From the NCBI RefSeq assembly GCF_029051645.1, contig NZ_JAACFS010000038.1:1-64000 (forward strand): DNA of 64,000 nt, in the 5' to 3' direction. Origin of the DNA: Bradyrhizobium sp. CSA112. GTDB lineage: Bacteria > Pseudomonadota > Alphaproteobacteria > Rhizobiales > Xanthobacteraceae. The position numbers and the translations under genes are program-made. A model generated the notes under the pieces. It saw only the letters and a program-made list of their open reading frames with translations, was not told where the DNA came from and did no database searches. The stretch's first letter is position 1. Every line of letters begins with the position of its first letter. Shown here piece after piece: positions 50,735 through 59,497 of the stretch.

Positions 50735-52333
50735 GTGGCAGAGATTCATCTCATCGGCCGTGCTGCCTCGCCGGGTCTCGCGATCGGACCGGTCACCATG
50801 CTGACTGCGGCTGTGGCCAGGCGAACGGCGAGCGACGATCCCGCGCAGGAGGCGGCGGCACTGCGGGCGGCGATTGAAGGCGCGAGGGCGGAGATCGCCG
50901 AGCAGATCAAGACGATTCAGGGCGATGTGGCCGACATTCTGGAATTCCAGGTCGCCATGCTTGAAGATGATGCGCTCGCGGTTGAGGCATATGAGGTCAT
51001 CTCGGTGGGGATCACTGCCGACCATGCCTGGCGCTTGGCACTCGACGTGGAGATAGAAGGCTATCGCGCTGCCGAAGATGAATATTTCCGTGCCCGTGCC
51101 GCGGATATCGTCGACATCCGCGACCGCGTGCTCGCGCATCTGAGCGGCGTGGACACGGTCGCCAGGATTACCGGTGGCTCGATCGTCGCGGCCGACGACA
51201 TCACGCCTTCCGCTTTTCTTGCCGCCGACTGGTCGCACGGCGGCGCCGTCGCGCTGGCCGGAGGATCACCTTCCTCGCATGTCGCGATGCTGGCGCGGGC
51301 GCGCGGGGCGCCCATGGTGGTTGGGCTCGGTCCGTTGTCGTGGAACGGGCAGCCACCGGCGCTGGCCCTGGTCGACGGTGACGCCGGCACCGTGATCTTC
51401 GATCCCGAGCCGGAGACGCGTCGCCAGTTCGAGCAGCGCATGGCGGCTGCGAACGCCGCGCAGGCTGCCGTCGAGGCCGGCCATGTTGCGCCTGCCTATA
51501 CCGCCGACGGGCGGCAAATCGCGGTTCTGCTCAACGTCACGGCTCCCGAAGACCTCGCAGGTCTCGATCCCGCAATCTGCGACGGTATCGGTCTCGTACG
51601 CACGGAATTCTTGTTCGAAGCATCTCGCGGCCTGCCGGACGAGGAGACGCAGTATGCGATCTATCGGCGCATTCTTGAGTGGGCCGAGGGAAGACCGGTG
51701 ACGATCCGCACTCTCGATGCCGGCGGCGACAAGCCGATCGCCGGCTTGACGGTCGACGGCGAGAGCAATCCGTTTTTGGGGCTTCGCGGCATCCGCCTCT
51801 CGCTGGTCCGGCCGGAGATATTTCGCGTGCAATTGCGGGCGCTGGCGCGTGCGGCTGTGCACGGCGTGCTGAAAGTCATGCTGCCGATGATCGCCATTCC
51901 CTCGGAACTCGATCGTGCCGGTGCAATGCTTGACGAGGAGGTCGCAGCCCTCAGGGCGAAAGGGATCGCCTGCGCCCGCCCATCGCTCGGCATCATGATC
52001 GAGGTTCCGGCGGCAGCACTTTGCGCCGAAGATTTCGGCGCGGCGTTTTATTCAATCGGCTCGAACGACCTCACCCAGTACACGATGGCCGCGGCGCGCG
52101 ATATCGGCGCGGTGGCCGACCTCAACGATGCCGGCCATCCTGCGGTGCTGGCGCTGATTGCCCGCACCGTCGAGGCTGCGCGCAAGCGCGGTGTCGAGGT
52201 CTCACTCTGCGGCGACGCGGCCGCCGACATTCGCCTGACGACGGCGCTGCTTGCGACCGGACTGACGAGCCTCTCAGTGGCGCCGGTTACGGTAGCGCGG
52301 CTCAAGGCCGCGATCGCAAAGGTAGGTTCATGA
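50735..52333 (+). CDS. PTS Enzyme I (PEP-protein phosphotransferase), short form
   Basis: A 532-aa Enzyme I. Phospho-His182 in ALAGGSPSSHVAMLARARGA; PEP-binding elements DGIGLVRTEFLFEASR, TIRTLDAGGDKP, ESNPFLGLRGIRLSL, SIGSNDLTQYTMAA and the acid-base Cys in SLCGDAAAD. About 40 residues shorter than E. coli EI. GTG start 5 bases after the HPr stop. Takes phosphate from PEP to HPr. Confidence 0.93.
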   Translation: MAEIHLIGRAASPGLAIGPVTMLTAAVARRTASDDPAQEAAALRAAIEGARAEIAEQIKTIQGDVADILEFQVAMLEDDALAVEAYEVISVGITADHAWRLALDVEIEGYRAAEDEYFRARAADIVDIRDRVLAHLSGVDTVARITGGSIVAADDITPSAFLAADWSHGGAVALAGGSPSSHVAMLARARGAPMVVGLGPLSWNGQPPALALVDGDAGTVIFDPEPETRRQFEQRMAAANAAQAAVEAGHVAPAYTADGRQIAVLLNVTAPEDLAGLDPAICDGIGLVRTEFLFEASRGLPDEETQYAIYRRILEWAEGRPVTIRTLDAGGDKPIAGLTVDGESNPFLGLRGIRLSLVRPEIFRVQLRALARAAVHGVLKVMLPMIAIPSELDRAGAMLDEEVAALRAKGIACARPSLGIMIEVPAAALCAEDFGAAFYSIGSNDLTQYTMAAARDIGAVADLNDAGHPAVLALIARTVEAARKRGVEVSLCGDAAADIRLTTALLATGLTSLSVAPVTVARLKAAIAKVGS

Positions 52334-52761
52334 CGGACGAAGCTGACGAGGACACGCGTGCGCCGGGCGACAGCAATGTCGCCGACTACAAGGTGATCCT
52401 GCGGCGGGTGCTCGACAACCGGCCGTCGGGGACAAGGCTGAAGCTTGCGGCGGCGCTGGGCAAGAACCGCTCGTTCGTAACCCAGATCACCAATCCGGCC
52501 TATCTGGTGCCGATTCCGGCCAAGCATGTCGCGATCATTTTTGAGGTCTGCCATCTGTCCGGCGCCGAGCGCGCGGCATTTCTTGAGGCTTATGGTCGCG
52601 CGCATCCCGGCCGGCTGCGCGCATCCCACCGCGAAGCGCGCACGCGCACCATCGCGGTGACGGTGCCCGACCTCGGCGACGACAAGAAGAACCGGGCGCT
52701 CGAACAACTCGTCATCGATTTTGCGGCGCAGCTCGCCCGCTACGCCGAGAGCGTCGGCTGA
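52330..52761 (+). CDS. Small HTH-type protein inside the dha operon
   Basis: A 143-aa protein: YKVILRRVLDNRPSGTRLKL then AAALGKNRSFVTQITNPAYL (helix-turn-helix), VPIPAKHVAIIFEVCHLSGA, and a helical C-terminus (ALEQLVIDFAAQLARYAES). XRE-like DNA-binding protein; no ligand domain. ATGA overlap with the EI gene and 42 bases before dhaK, so it is cotranscribed. Probably the operon regulator in place of DhaR (inference). Confidence 0.6.
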   Translation: MTDEADEDTRAPGDSNVADYKVILRRVLDNRPSGTRLKLAAALGKNRSFVTQITNPAYLVPIPAKHVAIIFEVCHLSGAERAAFLEAYGRAHPGRLRASHREARTRTIAVTVPDLGDDKKNRALEQLVIDFAAQLARYAESVG

Positions 52762-52803
52762 CGGACAGATCCGAACCGCAAATGAACCATCGGGAGGGCG
52801 TTC

Positions 52804-53793
52804 ATGAAGAAGCTGATCAACGGCGCCGATACGGTACTCGAAGAAAGTCTTGACGGCTTTGCCGCCGCGCATGCGGATATCCTGCTGCTTGGTGCTGAGC
52901 GCAAATTCGTGCGCCGCCGCACCTTGAAGCCCGGCAAGGTCGCCCTGATTTCGGGCGGCGGTTCGGGGCATGAGCCGCTGCATGCGGGCTTTGTCGGCCG
53001 TGGCATGCTCGATGCCGCTTGCGCCGGCCAGGTCTTCACCTCGCCGACGCCGGACCAGATGGTCGAGGCCGCGGAGGCCGTCGATACCGGCGCAGGTGTG
53101 CTCTTCATCGTCAAGAACTACGAAGGCGATGTGATGAACTTCACCATGGCCGCCGAGATGGCCGGGCGGGAAGTAGCGAGCGTGCTGACCAACGACGACG
53201 TCGCAGTCGAGAAATCGACCTACACGACCGGTCGCCGCGGCGTCGCGGGTACACTGATCGTGGAAAAGATGGTCGGCGCCGCGGCCGAGAATGGAATGCC
53301 GCTTGCCGCTCTCAAGGTGTTCGGCGATGAAATCAACCGGCGCACGCGCTCGATGGGTGTGGCGCTCACACCGTGCACTGTGCCGGCGGCGGGACGGCCG
53401 AATTTCACGCTGGCGGACGACGAAATGGAAATGGGTGTCGGCATTCATGGCGAGCCTGGCCGGCGTCGCGTAAGCTTGGCTCCCGCCGATGCGATTGCCG
53501 ACGAGCTCGTTGGTGCGATCCTCAAGGATCTCGCGCCGAAGCCGGGGAGCGAAGTGCTGCTTCTCGTCAACGGGTTCGGCGCAACGCCACTGATCGAACT
53601 CTATCTGATGGTCAACAGTGCCAAGCGAATCCTTGACGGCGCGGGGCTCAAAGTGACACGTTTCCTGACCGGTTCCTATGTGACGTCGCTCGACATGGCC
53701 GGTGTCTCGGTCACGGTAGCCGCGCTCGATGATCAAGCGAAGCAATTGTGGGACGCGCCGGTGCACACGGCAGCGCTACGCTGGGGAGGCTGA
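52804..53793 (+). CDS. dhaK: Dihydroxyacetone kinase subunit DhaK
   Basis: A 329-aa substrate-binding subunit. GGGSGHEPLHAGFVGRGMLD (51-70) and VFTSPTPDQ line the site; the His that binds dihydroxyacetone covalently is H215 in MGVGIHGEPGRR; FIVKNYEGDVMNFTMAAEMA is also conserved. Makes dihydroxyacetone phosphate with DhaL. Own ribosome site (GGGAGG). Last gene of the run. Confidence 0.95.
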   Translation: MKKLINGADTVLEESLDGFAAAHADILLLGAERKFVRRRTLKPGKVALISGGGSGHEPLHAGFVGRGMLDAACAGQVFTSPTPDQMVEAAEAVDTGAGVLFIVKNYEGDVMNFTMAAEMAGREVASVLTNDDVAVEKSTYTTGRRGVAGTLIVEKMVGAAAENGMPLAALKVFGDEINRRTRSMGVALTPCTVPAAGRPNFTLADDEMEMGVGIHGEPGRRRVSLAPADAIADELVGAILKDLAPKPGSEVLLLVNGFGATPLIELYLMVNSAKRILDGAGLKVTRFLTGSYVTSLDMAGVSVTVAALDDQAKQLWDAPVHTAALRWGG

Positions 53794-54282
53794 TCCGATC
53801 TCCCGGCCATTGATTTCATCATCTTGGCTCATAACTCCGCCGATGGACGAAGAAGGATGTCTTCTAGCGGTTGTCTTCGCGGAGTGCATCACGCGTGATG
53901 GCGGAAATATTTCATCGGCAATGTCTGAAAGTGGTGCAAAGCGGCCCTTCGCGTAATGAGCGGTGATGCAACGCTATTGGCTCTGTCTGCGCCCACCCGT
54001 AACGGGCAGGTGATCGTCTGTTGGCGCAGTGCGGCGGCGAAGGTGACGCCTGGATGGCGTATGATGCTAACTCGGGCGGGCGCGCAACGAGAATTCACGC
54101 GCGCTCACTGCGAGGCTACACCGTAGTCAATCCGCGCGCAGCGTGACGAACAGTAAATCGCTCGACAAATTCGGCCACGCGGTCGCGTCAGTAATCGTGC
54201 AGCCGCGTGGCTCGATCTATTTGCGTACGAAAGAATTGTGAAAATTGGGACAGACCGTACCCCGGCCTCGTCGCACTGTGGG
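53794..54282. other. Intergenic, no gene seen
   Basis: About 490 bases after dhaK without a convincing gene or a clear terminator. Confidence 0.4.
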
Positions 54283-54462
54283 TTAAACGCGCGTTGAAAG
54301 AGACACACCAAGCTTTGCAGCCATGACGCTGGTGGCACCGGGAGTTCGCTTCAACGCCTTTGAGATCTTGGCGACGCCTGACTTGGATTTTGCCATCGTC
54401 TTCATTGTCCGAACATCGTCTTTTGTCCACGCGCGGCGAACTACTTTCTTAGCTTTTGCCAT
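54283..54462 (-). CDS. 59-aa basic small protein of rhizobial type
   Basis: MAKAKKVVRRAWTKDDVRTM, KTMAKSKSGVAKISKALKRT, PGATSVMAAKLGVSLSTRV. It has a Lys/Arg-rich start and a Myb/HTH-like pattern (WTKDDVRTMKTMA...KISKALKRTPGATSVMA). Similar proteins are frequent in Bradyrhizobium and probably bind DNA. GGAG six bases before the ATG. Confidence 0.7.
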   Translation of the reverse strand: MAKAKKVVRRAWTKDDVRTMKTMAKSKSGVAKISKALKRTPGATSVMAAKLGVSLSTRV

Positions 54463-54654
54463 TCTTACTCCGAATCATATTGGGCAGTGCCGGGCTTCTA
54501 TCATGACTGTCTGCGTTGGCGAGCAAGAACAAACTTCCATTGCGAGAATGTGAATGCGACCTCGCTACGTGAAAAACGGGATATGTGATCTACATTACTG
54601 TTATTGGTCGGAGAAAGCGGGCATGTACCTCTCTTTTCGAGGGGACGACCCAGC

Positions 54655-54849
54655 ATGGACGACAGATTTTACAGGAATAGAGCGCGCGTCCTCCGGGAAC
54701 TTGCGACGGAGGCAGACCCATTGATCAAAGGACGGCTGTTGCGTCTTGCGGACAATTACGACGATATGACCACAACGCAGACAGCGCGCGATCAGGCGTC
54801 AAAGAGGCCAGAGCAAAGTGCCCACGTCGATAGTCGCGACGGAAACTAG
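54655..54849 (+). CDS. 64-aa hypothetical protein
   Basis: MDDRFYRNRARVLRELATEA, DPLIKGRLLRLADNYDDMTT, then a polar tail. Matches a small helical protein common in Bradyrhizobium (RFYRxRAxxLRELAxxADP). GAGGGG lies upstream of the ATG. Function unknown. Confidence 0.6.
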   Translation: MDDRFYRNRARVLRELATEADPLIKGRLLRLADNYDDMTTTQTARDQASKRPEQSAHVDSRDGN

Positions 54850-55218
54850 CAATTTCTTTTTGCGCTTCGACAACAATCATTGTGTCTTCGCAAGCACCAC
54901 GATAGCCGCGACGGCGGCTTGGTCTTGGTCATCACCCCAACGAGACGTTTTCAACACTATCGGGCAGTTGCAGACTCGCGGGACTCTCCAGAGCGCCCAT
55001 TCGGGCTACGGCTAGAGTCGACTCTTTTCAGACCCTGGCAACTCTGCACAGGCGTCGGCAAAGCCACTGTTCTGAAGCACGAGCGCGCGATTTCGAAGTT
55101 GCTGTATGCTCGCTAAGTACTCGCTGGCGCTTCGGGCCGACAGCATTCGTATTCGATTTGCTCGTACGCGTCGGGCCGCCCTCCAGGAGTGTTCGCGAGG
55201 GCGACCAAACAAAGATCA
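54850..55218. other. Intergenic, no gene seen
   Basis: About 370 bases without a convincing gene. A reverse ORF (55012-55212) is open but Arg-rich and has no family features. Confidence 0.35.
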
Positions 55219-55362
55219 ATGGAACTGGTTGCGGCAGCCAGAATCGCAGTCCGCAGCGTGCTGACGTCGTCTGAAACGAAGGAGCTTAGATCGGCACTAA
55301 GCAGGGATGAGTTTGAGAAGTGGCAAAATGAGGTAAAAGGTGTTCTTGCCCGACTTGATTAG
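55219..55362 (+). CDS. 47-aa hypothetical protein
   Basis: MELVAAARIAVRSVLTSSET, KELRSALSRDEFEKWQNEVK, GVLARLD. A helical, protein-like composition. No recognised family and a weak ribosome site. Confidence 0.35.
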   Translation: MELVAAARIAVRSVLTSSETKELRSALSRDEFEKWQNEVKGVLARLD

Positions 55363-55383
55363 GAAGCAGGGCACATCCTTTGT

Positions 55384-55740
55384 TGATCAGAGGGCACCTT
55401 CGAACCTTCGTTGTAATCTGCTTACCGGCCATAGTGAGCTTGGATGGTATGTACGGAAACGCTATGCCTGCAAATTCTGATTCAGAATCTGCTGTCCGCG
55501 CTGTGCAACTTCACGGTGAAGCCCGATGCGCGGGATCGGTTTTTTGATCAGCTAAGAAAATTTGCTGACGAAAACGCGTTTGCGATCCGCATTGCGCCGC
55601 CCGGCCAGACAATCAACATTTCCTAATACAGTTGTGGCGCGATGACATCAAGGGAATCAGGGTTAATTCGACTGACCCAGAGAAATTCGTGATTGCATTC
55701 TTTCAGTACGCGTCCGGCGACGACCCCCGGTCAGGCCGCT
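55384..55740 (+). pseudogene. Small (lipo)protein gene broken by two frame shifts and cut by IS66
   Basis: Three frames give successive parts of one protein: a hydrophobic start (HLRTFVVICLPAIVSL), then NFTVKPDARDRFFDQLRKFA DENAFAIRIAPPGQ, then FLIQLWRDDIKGIRVNSTDP EKFVIAFFQYASG. The frame then runs into the IS66 remnant. Function of the family unknown. Confidence 0.6.
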
Positions 55741-55761
55741 TGGGCGGATGGCTGATTGCGC

Positions 55762-56484
55762 TCAAGCAGCGTGAGCGACGCCCTGAGGACGCCAATTCCA
55801 AGGCAGGAGTTCGTGAATGCGCCTGGCGGGGTGATCAGGCAGGCGGGCCAGCACGTCGGCGAGCCAAGCCTGCGGATCGATATCGTTGAGTTTGGCGCTG
55901 GCGATGAGGCTGTAGATCGCCGCCGCCCGCCGGCCGCCCTCATCGGAGCCGGCGAAGGTCCAGTTTCTTCGGCCCACGGCAACGGCCCGTAGCTCGCGCT
56001 CGGCGGCATTGTTCGACATGCAAAGCCGTCCGTCATCAAGGAAGCGGGCGAATGCGTCCCAGCGGCTGAGGCAGTAATTGATCGCCTTGGTCGTGTCGCT
56101 GCTCCTGGAGAGCTTGGCGCGCTGCTCGCGCAACCATGCTTCCAGCTCGACGATCAGAGGACGGCTACGCTCCTGGCGCACACGCAGGCGTTCCTGCGGC
56201 GCGAGACTGTTGATCTCACGCTCGATGGCGAACAAGACATCAATGCGCTTGACTGCCTCGGCTGCGATCGGCGCCTTGCTGAGCCGCGCGAGATCAAAGA
56301 ACTTGCGCCTGCCGTGTGCCCAGCACGCGGCCTCGACGATCGGGCCTCCCTGGCGATTGGCGTCGTAGAGCCTGCTGAAGCCGGCGTAGGCGTCGGCCTG
56401 CATCAGTCCGGCATAGCCTGCCAGATGCTGCTCCGGATGCGCACCGTTGGAGCGCGGCGTGTGCACCGGGAGATCAAGAAACAT
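55762..56484 (-). pseudogene. IS66-family transposase TnpC, C-terminal part
   Basis: Reverse frame: HPEQHLAGYAGLMQADAYAG, AACWAHGRRKFFDLARLSKA, INYCLSRWDAFARFLDDGRL, MSNNAAERELRAVAVGRRNW, TFAGSDEGGRRAAAIYSLIA, the DDE_Tnp_IS66 core with its C-terminal IS66 domain. The N-terminal half, tnpA/tnpB and a left end are missing. Confidence 0.88.
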
Positions 56485-56618
56485 CTATTGAGGGCAGTGC
56501 GTCAGTGCGTCGAGGAATCATCGCATTCTCCTTCATGCCTCCGTCGCCAAAAGATCTCTCATCAGAGGTCTCCACGGGGGTAGCGAGCTGCAGAGCGGCT
56601 GATATCTTTCCTCCAGGT

Positions 56619-57917
56619 CTAGAACCTGGGGTTCTCTGGTCGCGGCAGGCCGAGATGGTCACGTAGGGTCGTCCCGTCATAATCGGCGCGGAACAGGCCC
56701 CGCTCCTGAAGTATCGGCACCACGAGTTGTACGAAATCCTCAAACCCTTCATGGAAATACGGCGGCATCACGTTGAAGCCGTCGGCCGCGTGTTCGTCGA
56801 ACCATTGCTGCAGAGTGTCGGCGATCCGCTCGGCCGAGCCGCACAGCACCCAATGCCCGCGCGCGGCCGCGGTGAGATTGTAGAGGTCGCGCAGCGTCAT
56901 GTTCTCGCGGCGCGCCTTGGCGAGCATGACGCTGGCGAAGCTGTGATAGCTGTCGGACGGCTCGAGGTCGGGAACCGGTCCATCCAGATCGTAGGCCGAC
57001 ATGTCGCGGCCGAAGCGGTCGGAGAGGATGGCAAGCGCGTTGCTGCCGCTGATGAAGCTCTGCAGCACGTTGAGTTTCTCGAACGCCTCCTTGTCGGTGC
57101 GACCAACGATCGGCATGACGCCCGGCAGCACAGTAACGTCCTCCGGCTTGCGTCCAAAGGCCGGCAGGCGGTCCTTGAGTGATGCATAGCCGGCCTTGGC
57201 TTCGTCGATGTCTTGTACGACCGAGAACACGATGTCCGCCGTGCGCGCAGCGAGCGACTGGCCGGCCTCGGATCCACCGGCTTGCAGCACCACCGGATGG
57301 CCCTGCGGACTGCGGCCGATGTTGAGCGGTCCCTTCACCTTGAAAAATGCGCCATCGTGGTCAATTGGTCGCAGCTTGGTGGGATCGATGTAGAGCCCGC
57401 TCACGCGGTCGGCGACGATCGCATCATCCGCCCAGCCGTCCCACAGGCCCTTGACGACATCGATGAACTCGCTCGCCATCTCGTAGCGGCGGGCGTGGTC
57501 GGGATGGGTGGTGCCGAAATTGGCGGCGGTCGTGGGATTTGCCGTCGTTACCGCATTCCACGCAGCGCGGCCGTTGCTGATGTGATCGAGCGAAGCGAAC
57601 ACGCGCGCCACCGTGAACGGATCACTGTAGGTGGTGGAAACCGTGGCTCCTAATCCAATATGGCTGGTCGACGTCGAGAGCGCAGCCAGCATCGTCAGCG
57701 GTTCCAGCCGCTGCGTGTAGGACGGATGGGCGGCAGCGTCCGCATAGAGGTTGTCGCCCATGAAGATCAGGTCGAACTTGCCGCGCTCGGCGATGAGGCC
57801 GATCTCTTGAATTGCGGGAAAGTTCTGGAAGCTGTCCACCGCACCAGGGTAGCGCCAGCCGGCAACATGGCTGCCGGTCCCCAGGATGAACAGCCCAAGA
57901 TGCATCTGTCGTTTCAT
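56619..57917 (-). CDS. NtaA/DszA-type FMN-dependent monooxygenase
   Basis: A 432-aa luciferase-family enzyme of the nitrilotriacetate monooxygenase group: MKRQMHLGLFILGTGSHVAG, FDLIFMGDNLYADAA, HIGLGATVSTTYSDPFTVAR, RAAWNAVTTANPTTAANFG, VVLQAGGSEAGQSLAARTAD. Such enzymes use reduced FMN from a partner reductase to oxidise chelators, sulfur heterocycles or similar compounds. Reverse operon with the ABC genes, 4 bases beyond the permease gene. Substrate unknown; no flavin reductase nearby. Confidence 0.87.
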   Translation of the reverse strand: MKRQMHLGLFILGTGSHVAGWRYPGAVDSFQNFPAIQEIGLIAERGKFDLIFMGDNLYADAAAHPSYTQRLEPLTMLAALSTSTSHIGLGATVSTTYSDPFTVARVFASLDHISNGRAAWNAVTTANPTTAANFGTTHPDHARRYEMASEFIDVVKGLWDGWADDAIVADRVSGLYIDPTKLRPIDHDGAFFKVKGPLNIGRSPQGHPVVLQAGGSEAGQSLAARTADIVFSVVQDIDEAKAGYASLKDRLPAFGRKPEDVTVLPGVMPIVGRTDKEAFEKLNVLQSFISGSNALAILSDRFGRDMSAYDLDGPVPDLEPSDSYHSFASVMLAKARRENMTLRDLYNLTAAARGHWVLCGSAERIADTLQQWFDEHAADGFNVMPPYFHEGFEDFVQLVVPILQERGLFRADYDGTTLRDHLGLPRPENPRF

Positions 57918-57921
57918 CGCC

Positions 57922-58683
57922 TCATTTCCAAAACAGGATTTTGCGTTCGAGAAAGCCGATCATGCCGAAAAAGCTCAGGCTCGCCGCCGAAGCAACGAAG
58001 ATCGCCGACCAGACCTGCACGAAGTCGATCTGCAGCACTGCCTGGTAGATCACCCAGCCGAGCCCGCCATAGGCGCCGAGCATTTCGGTGATGATCGCCA
58101 CGATGACGCTGCGGACGGTGGAGACGCGCATCCCGGCAAGCAGCAGCGGCAAGGCGGTCGGCAGGCGCAGGCGCCACAGGATGCTCAGCCGCCCCGCACC
58201 GAAGCTGCGCATGAGATCGATGGCGCGGCGATCGACGCGGTCGAGCCCGGCGAGCGTCGACAGGAAGACGGTGAAGCTCAGCGCCATGGCCACCATCACC
58301 ATCTTCGACGCAACGCCGATGCCAAACCAGAGCAGGATCAACGGCGAATAGGCGACCACTGGCACCGAGTTGATGGCGGTGGCTGCAGGCAGGATCACGG
58401 CGCGGAGCGCTGGGAGCATGGTGATGGCGACCGCAAGGCCAATGCCGATGAGGCAGCCGAGCCCGTAGCCCACCAGCGCTTCGAGCACGGTGTAGCCCGC
58501 AGCCTCACCCAGTAGCGCGCGCTTGGACCAGACGCCGGCCAAAATCTCGCTGACGGCGGGAAGAACGTAGGACGGCAGATGCAGTCCGCGCGCGAGCCCT
58601 TCCCAGCACACCACCAGCAGGACCGCGCCGAGGATGCCCCGTTGCACGGCAAGCGGAGAAGAGGCGAGGGGTGATCCGCTCAT
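57922..58683 (-). CDS. ABC permease (SsuC/TauC type)
   Basis: A 253-aa membrane protein with about six helices and the BPD_transp_1 EAA-like loop (IDLMRSFGAGRLSILWRLRL PTALPLLLAGMRVS). Overlaps the second permease gene by 4 bases. Forms the channel of a NitT/TauT-type importer. Confidence 0.88.
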   Translation of the reverse strand: MSGSPLASSPLAVQRGILGAVLLVVCWEGLARGLHLPSYVLPAVSEILAGVWSKRALLGEAAGYTVLEALVGYGLGCLIGIGLAVAITMLPALRAVILPAATAINSVPVVAYSPLILLWFGIGVASKMVMVAMALSFTVFLSTLAGLDRVDRRAIDLMRSFGAGRLSILWRLRLPTALPLLLAGMRVSTVRSVIVAIITEMLGAYGGLGWVIYQAVLQIDFVQVWSAIFVASAASLSFFGMIGFLERKILFWK

Positions 58684-59495
58684 TGCTCCGCGCTCCAGAA
58701 TACCAGCCGCCGTTCGGCCGCGGCGACGACGGCGTAGAAGCCGGTGCCAAGCAGCGCCGCGGCCAGCAGCGCGCCCCAGATCGCGACCACGTTCTCAGTG
58801 AACATGGCCTGCAGCAGCAATACGCCAAGACCCGTGGTGTCGCCGAACCATTCGCCGACGATCGCGCCGACGAGGCTAAGCGACGAAGCCAGCCGCAGCG
58901 CCACGAATATCTGCGGCAGCGCGGTGGGAAGCTGCAGGCGGAGCAGGAGCTGGCCGCTCGAGGCGCCAAAGCTCCTCATCAGCGCCACCTGCTTGGGATC
59001 GACCGTTTCGAGGCCGAGCAGGGTGTTGACCGTCACGGGGAAGAACGTGAGATAGAACGCGATCACCGCCTTGGCCAGCAGGGTGTTGCCAAACCAAAGC
59101 ACCACCAGCGCGCCGAAAGCGATGACGGGAATGGTCTGCGACACCACGAAGATCGGGAAGATCATCTCACGCAGCGCGCGCACGCGGAAAAAGGCGATGC
59201 CGGTGAGCACGCCGAAGGCGCTGCCGGTCGCGAATCCGATCAGCGTTTCGGCTGATGTCCGCAAGAAGCCATTGACATAGGCGCCAGGTGTCGCCGCGAT
59301 CGCCATCAGGATCGTGCTCAGGCGCGGCAGGTAAACAGGCCTGATGACGAAGAGCTGCACCGCGCTTTCCCAGATCAGTGCAGTGACGGCGAGGCCGAAC
59401 AGCAGGCGTGCCGTCTTCCGCAACCAGGCCGGCCGGCCGGCTGGTCGTAAGCCCGTGGCCGCCTTGTCTTTGACGAGCGATGTCGTCGCGCCCAC
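58680..59495 (-). CDS. ABC permease (SsuC/TauC type)
   Basis: A 271-aa paralogue of the neighbouring permease: LIGFATGSAFGVLTGIAFFR, VALMRSFGASSGQLLLRLQL PTALPQIFVALRLA. Two different permeases suggest a heterodimeric channel, as in ThiX/RibX-like systems. Begins 2 bases after the binding-protein stop. Confidence 0.88.
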   Translation of the reverse strand: MGATTSLVKDKAATGLRPAGRPAWLRKTARLLFGLAVTALIWESAVQLFVIRPVYLPRLSTILMAIAATPGAYVNGFLRTSAETLIGFATGSAFGVLTGIAFFRVRALREMIFPIFVVSQTIPVIAFGALVVLWFGNTLLAKAVIAFYLTFFPVTVNTLLGLETVDPKQVALMRSFGASSGQLLLRLQLPTALPQIFVALRLASSLSLVGAIVGEWFGDTTGLGVLLLQAMFTENVVAIWGALLAAALLGTGFYAVVAAAERRLVFWSAEQ

Positions 59496-59497
59496 GC

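Noticed and set aside
55012..55212. Reverse 66-codon Arg-rich ORF
   Set aside because: Low-confidence composition and no start context.
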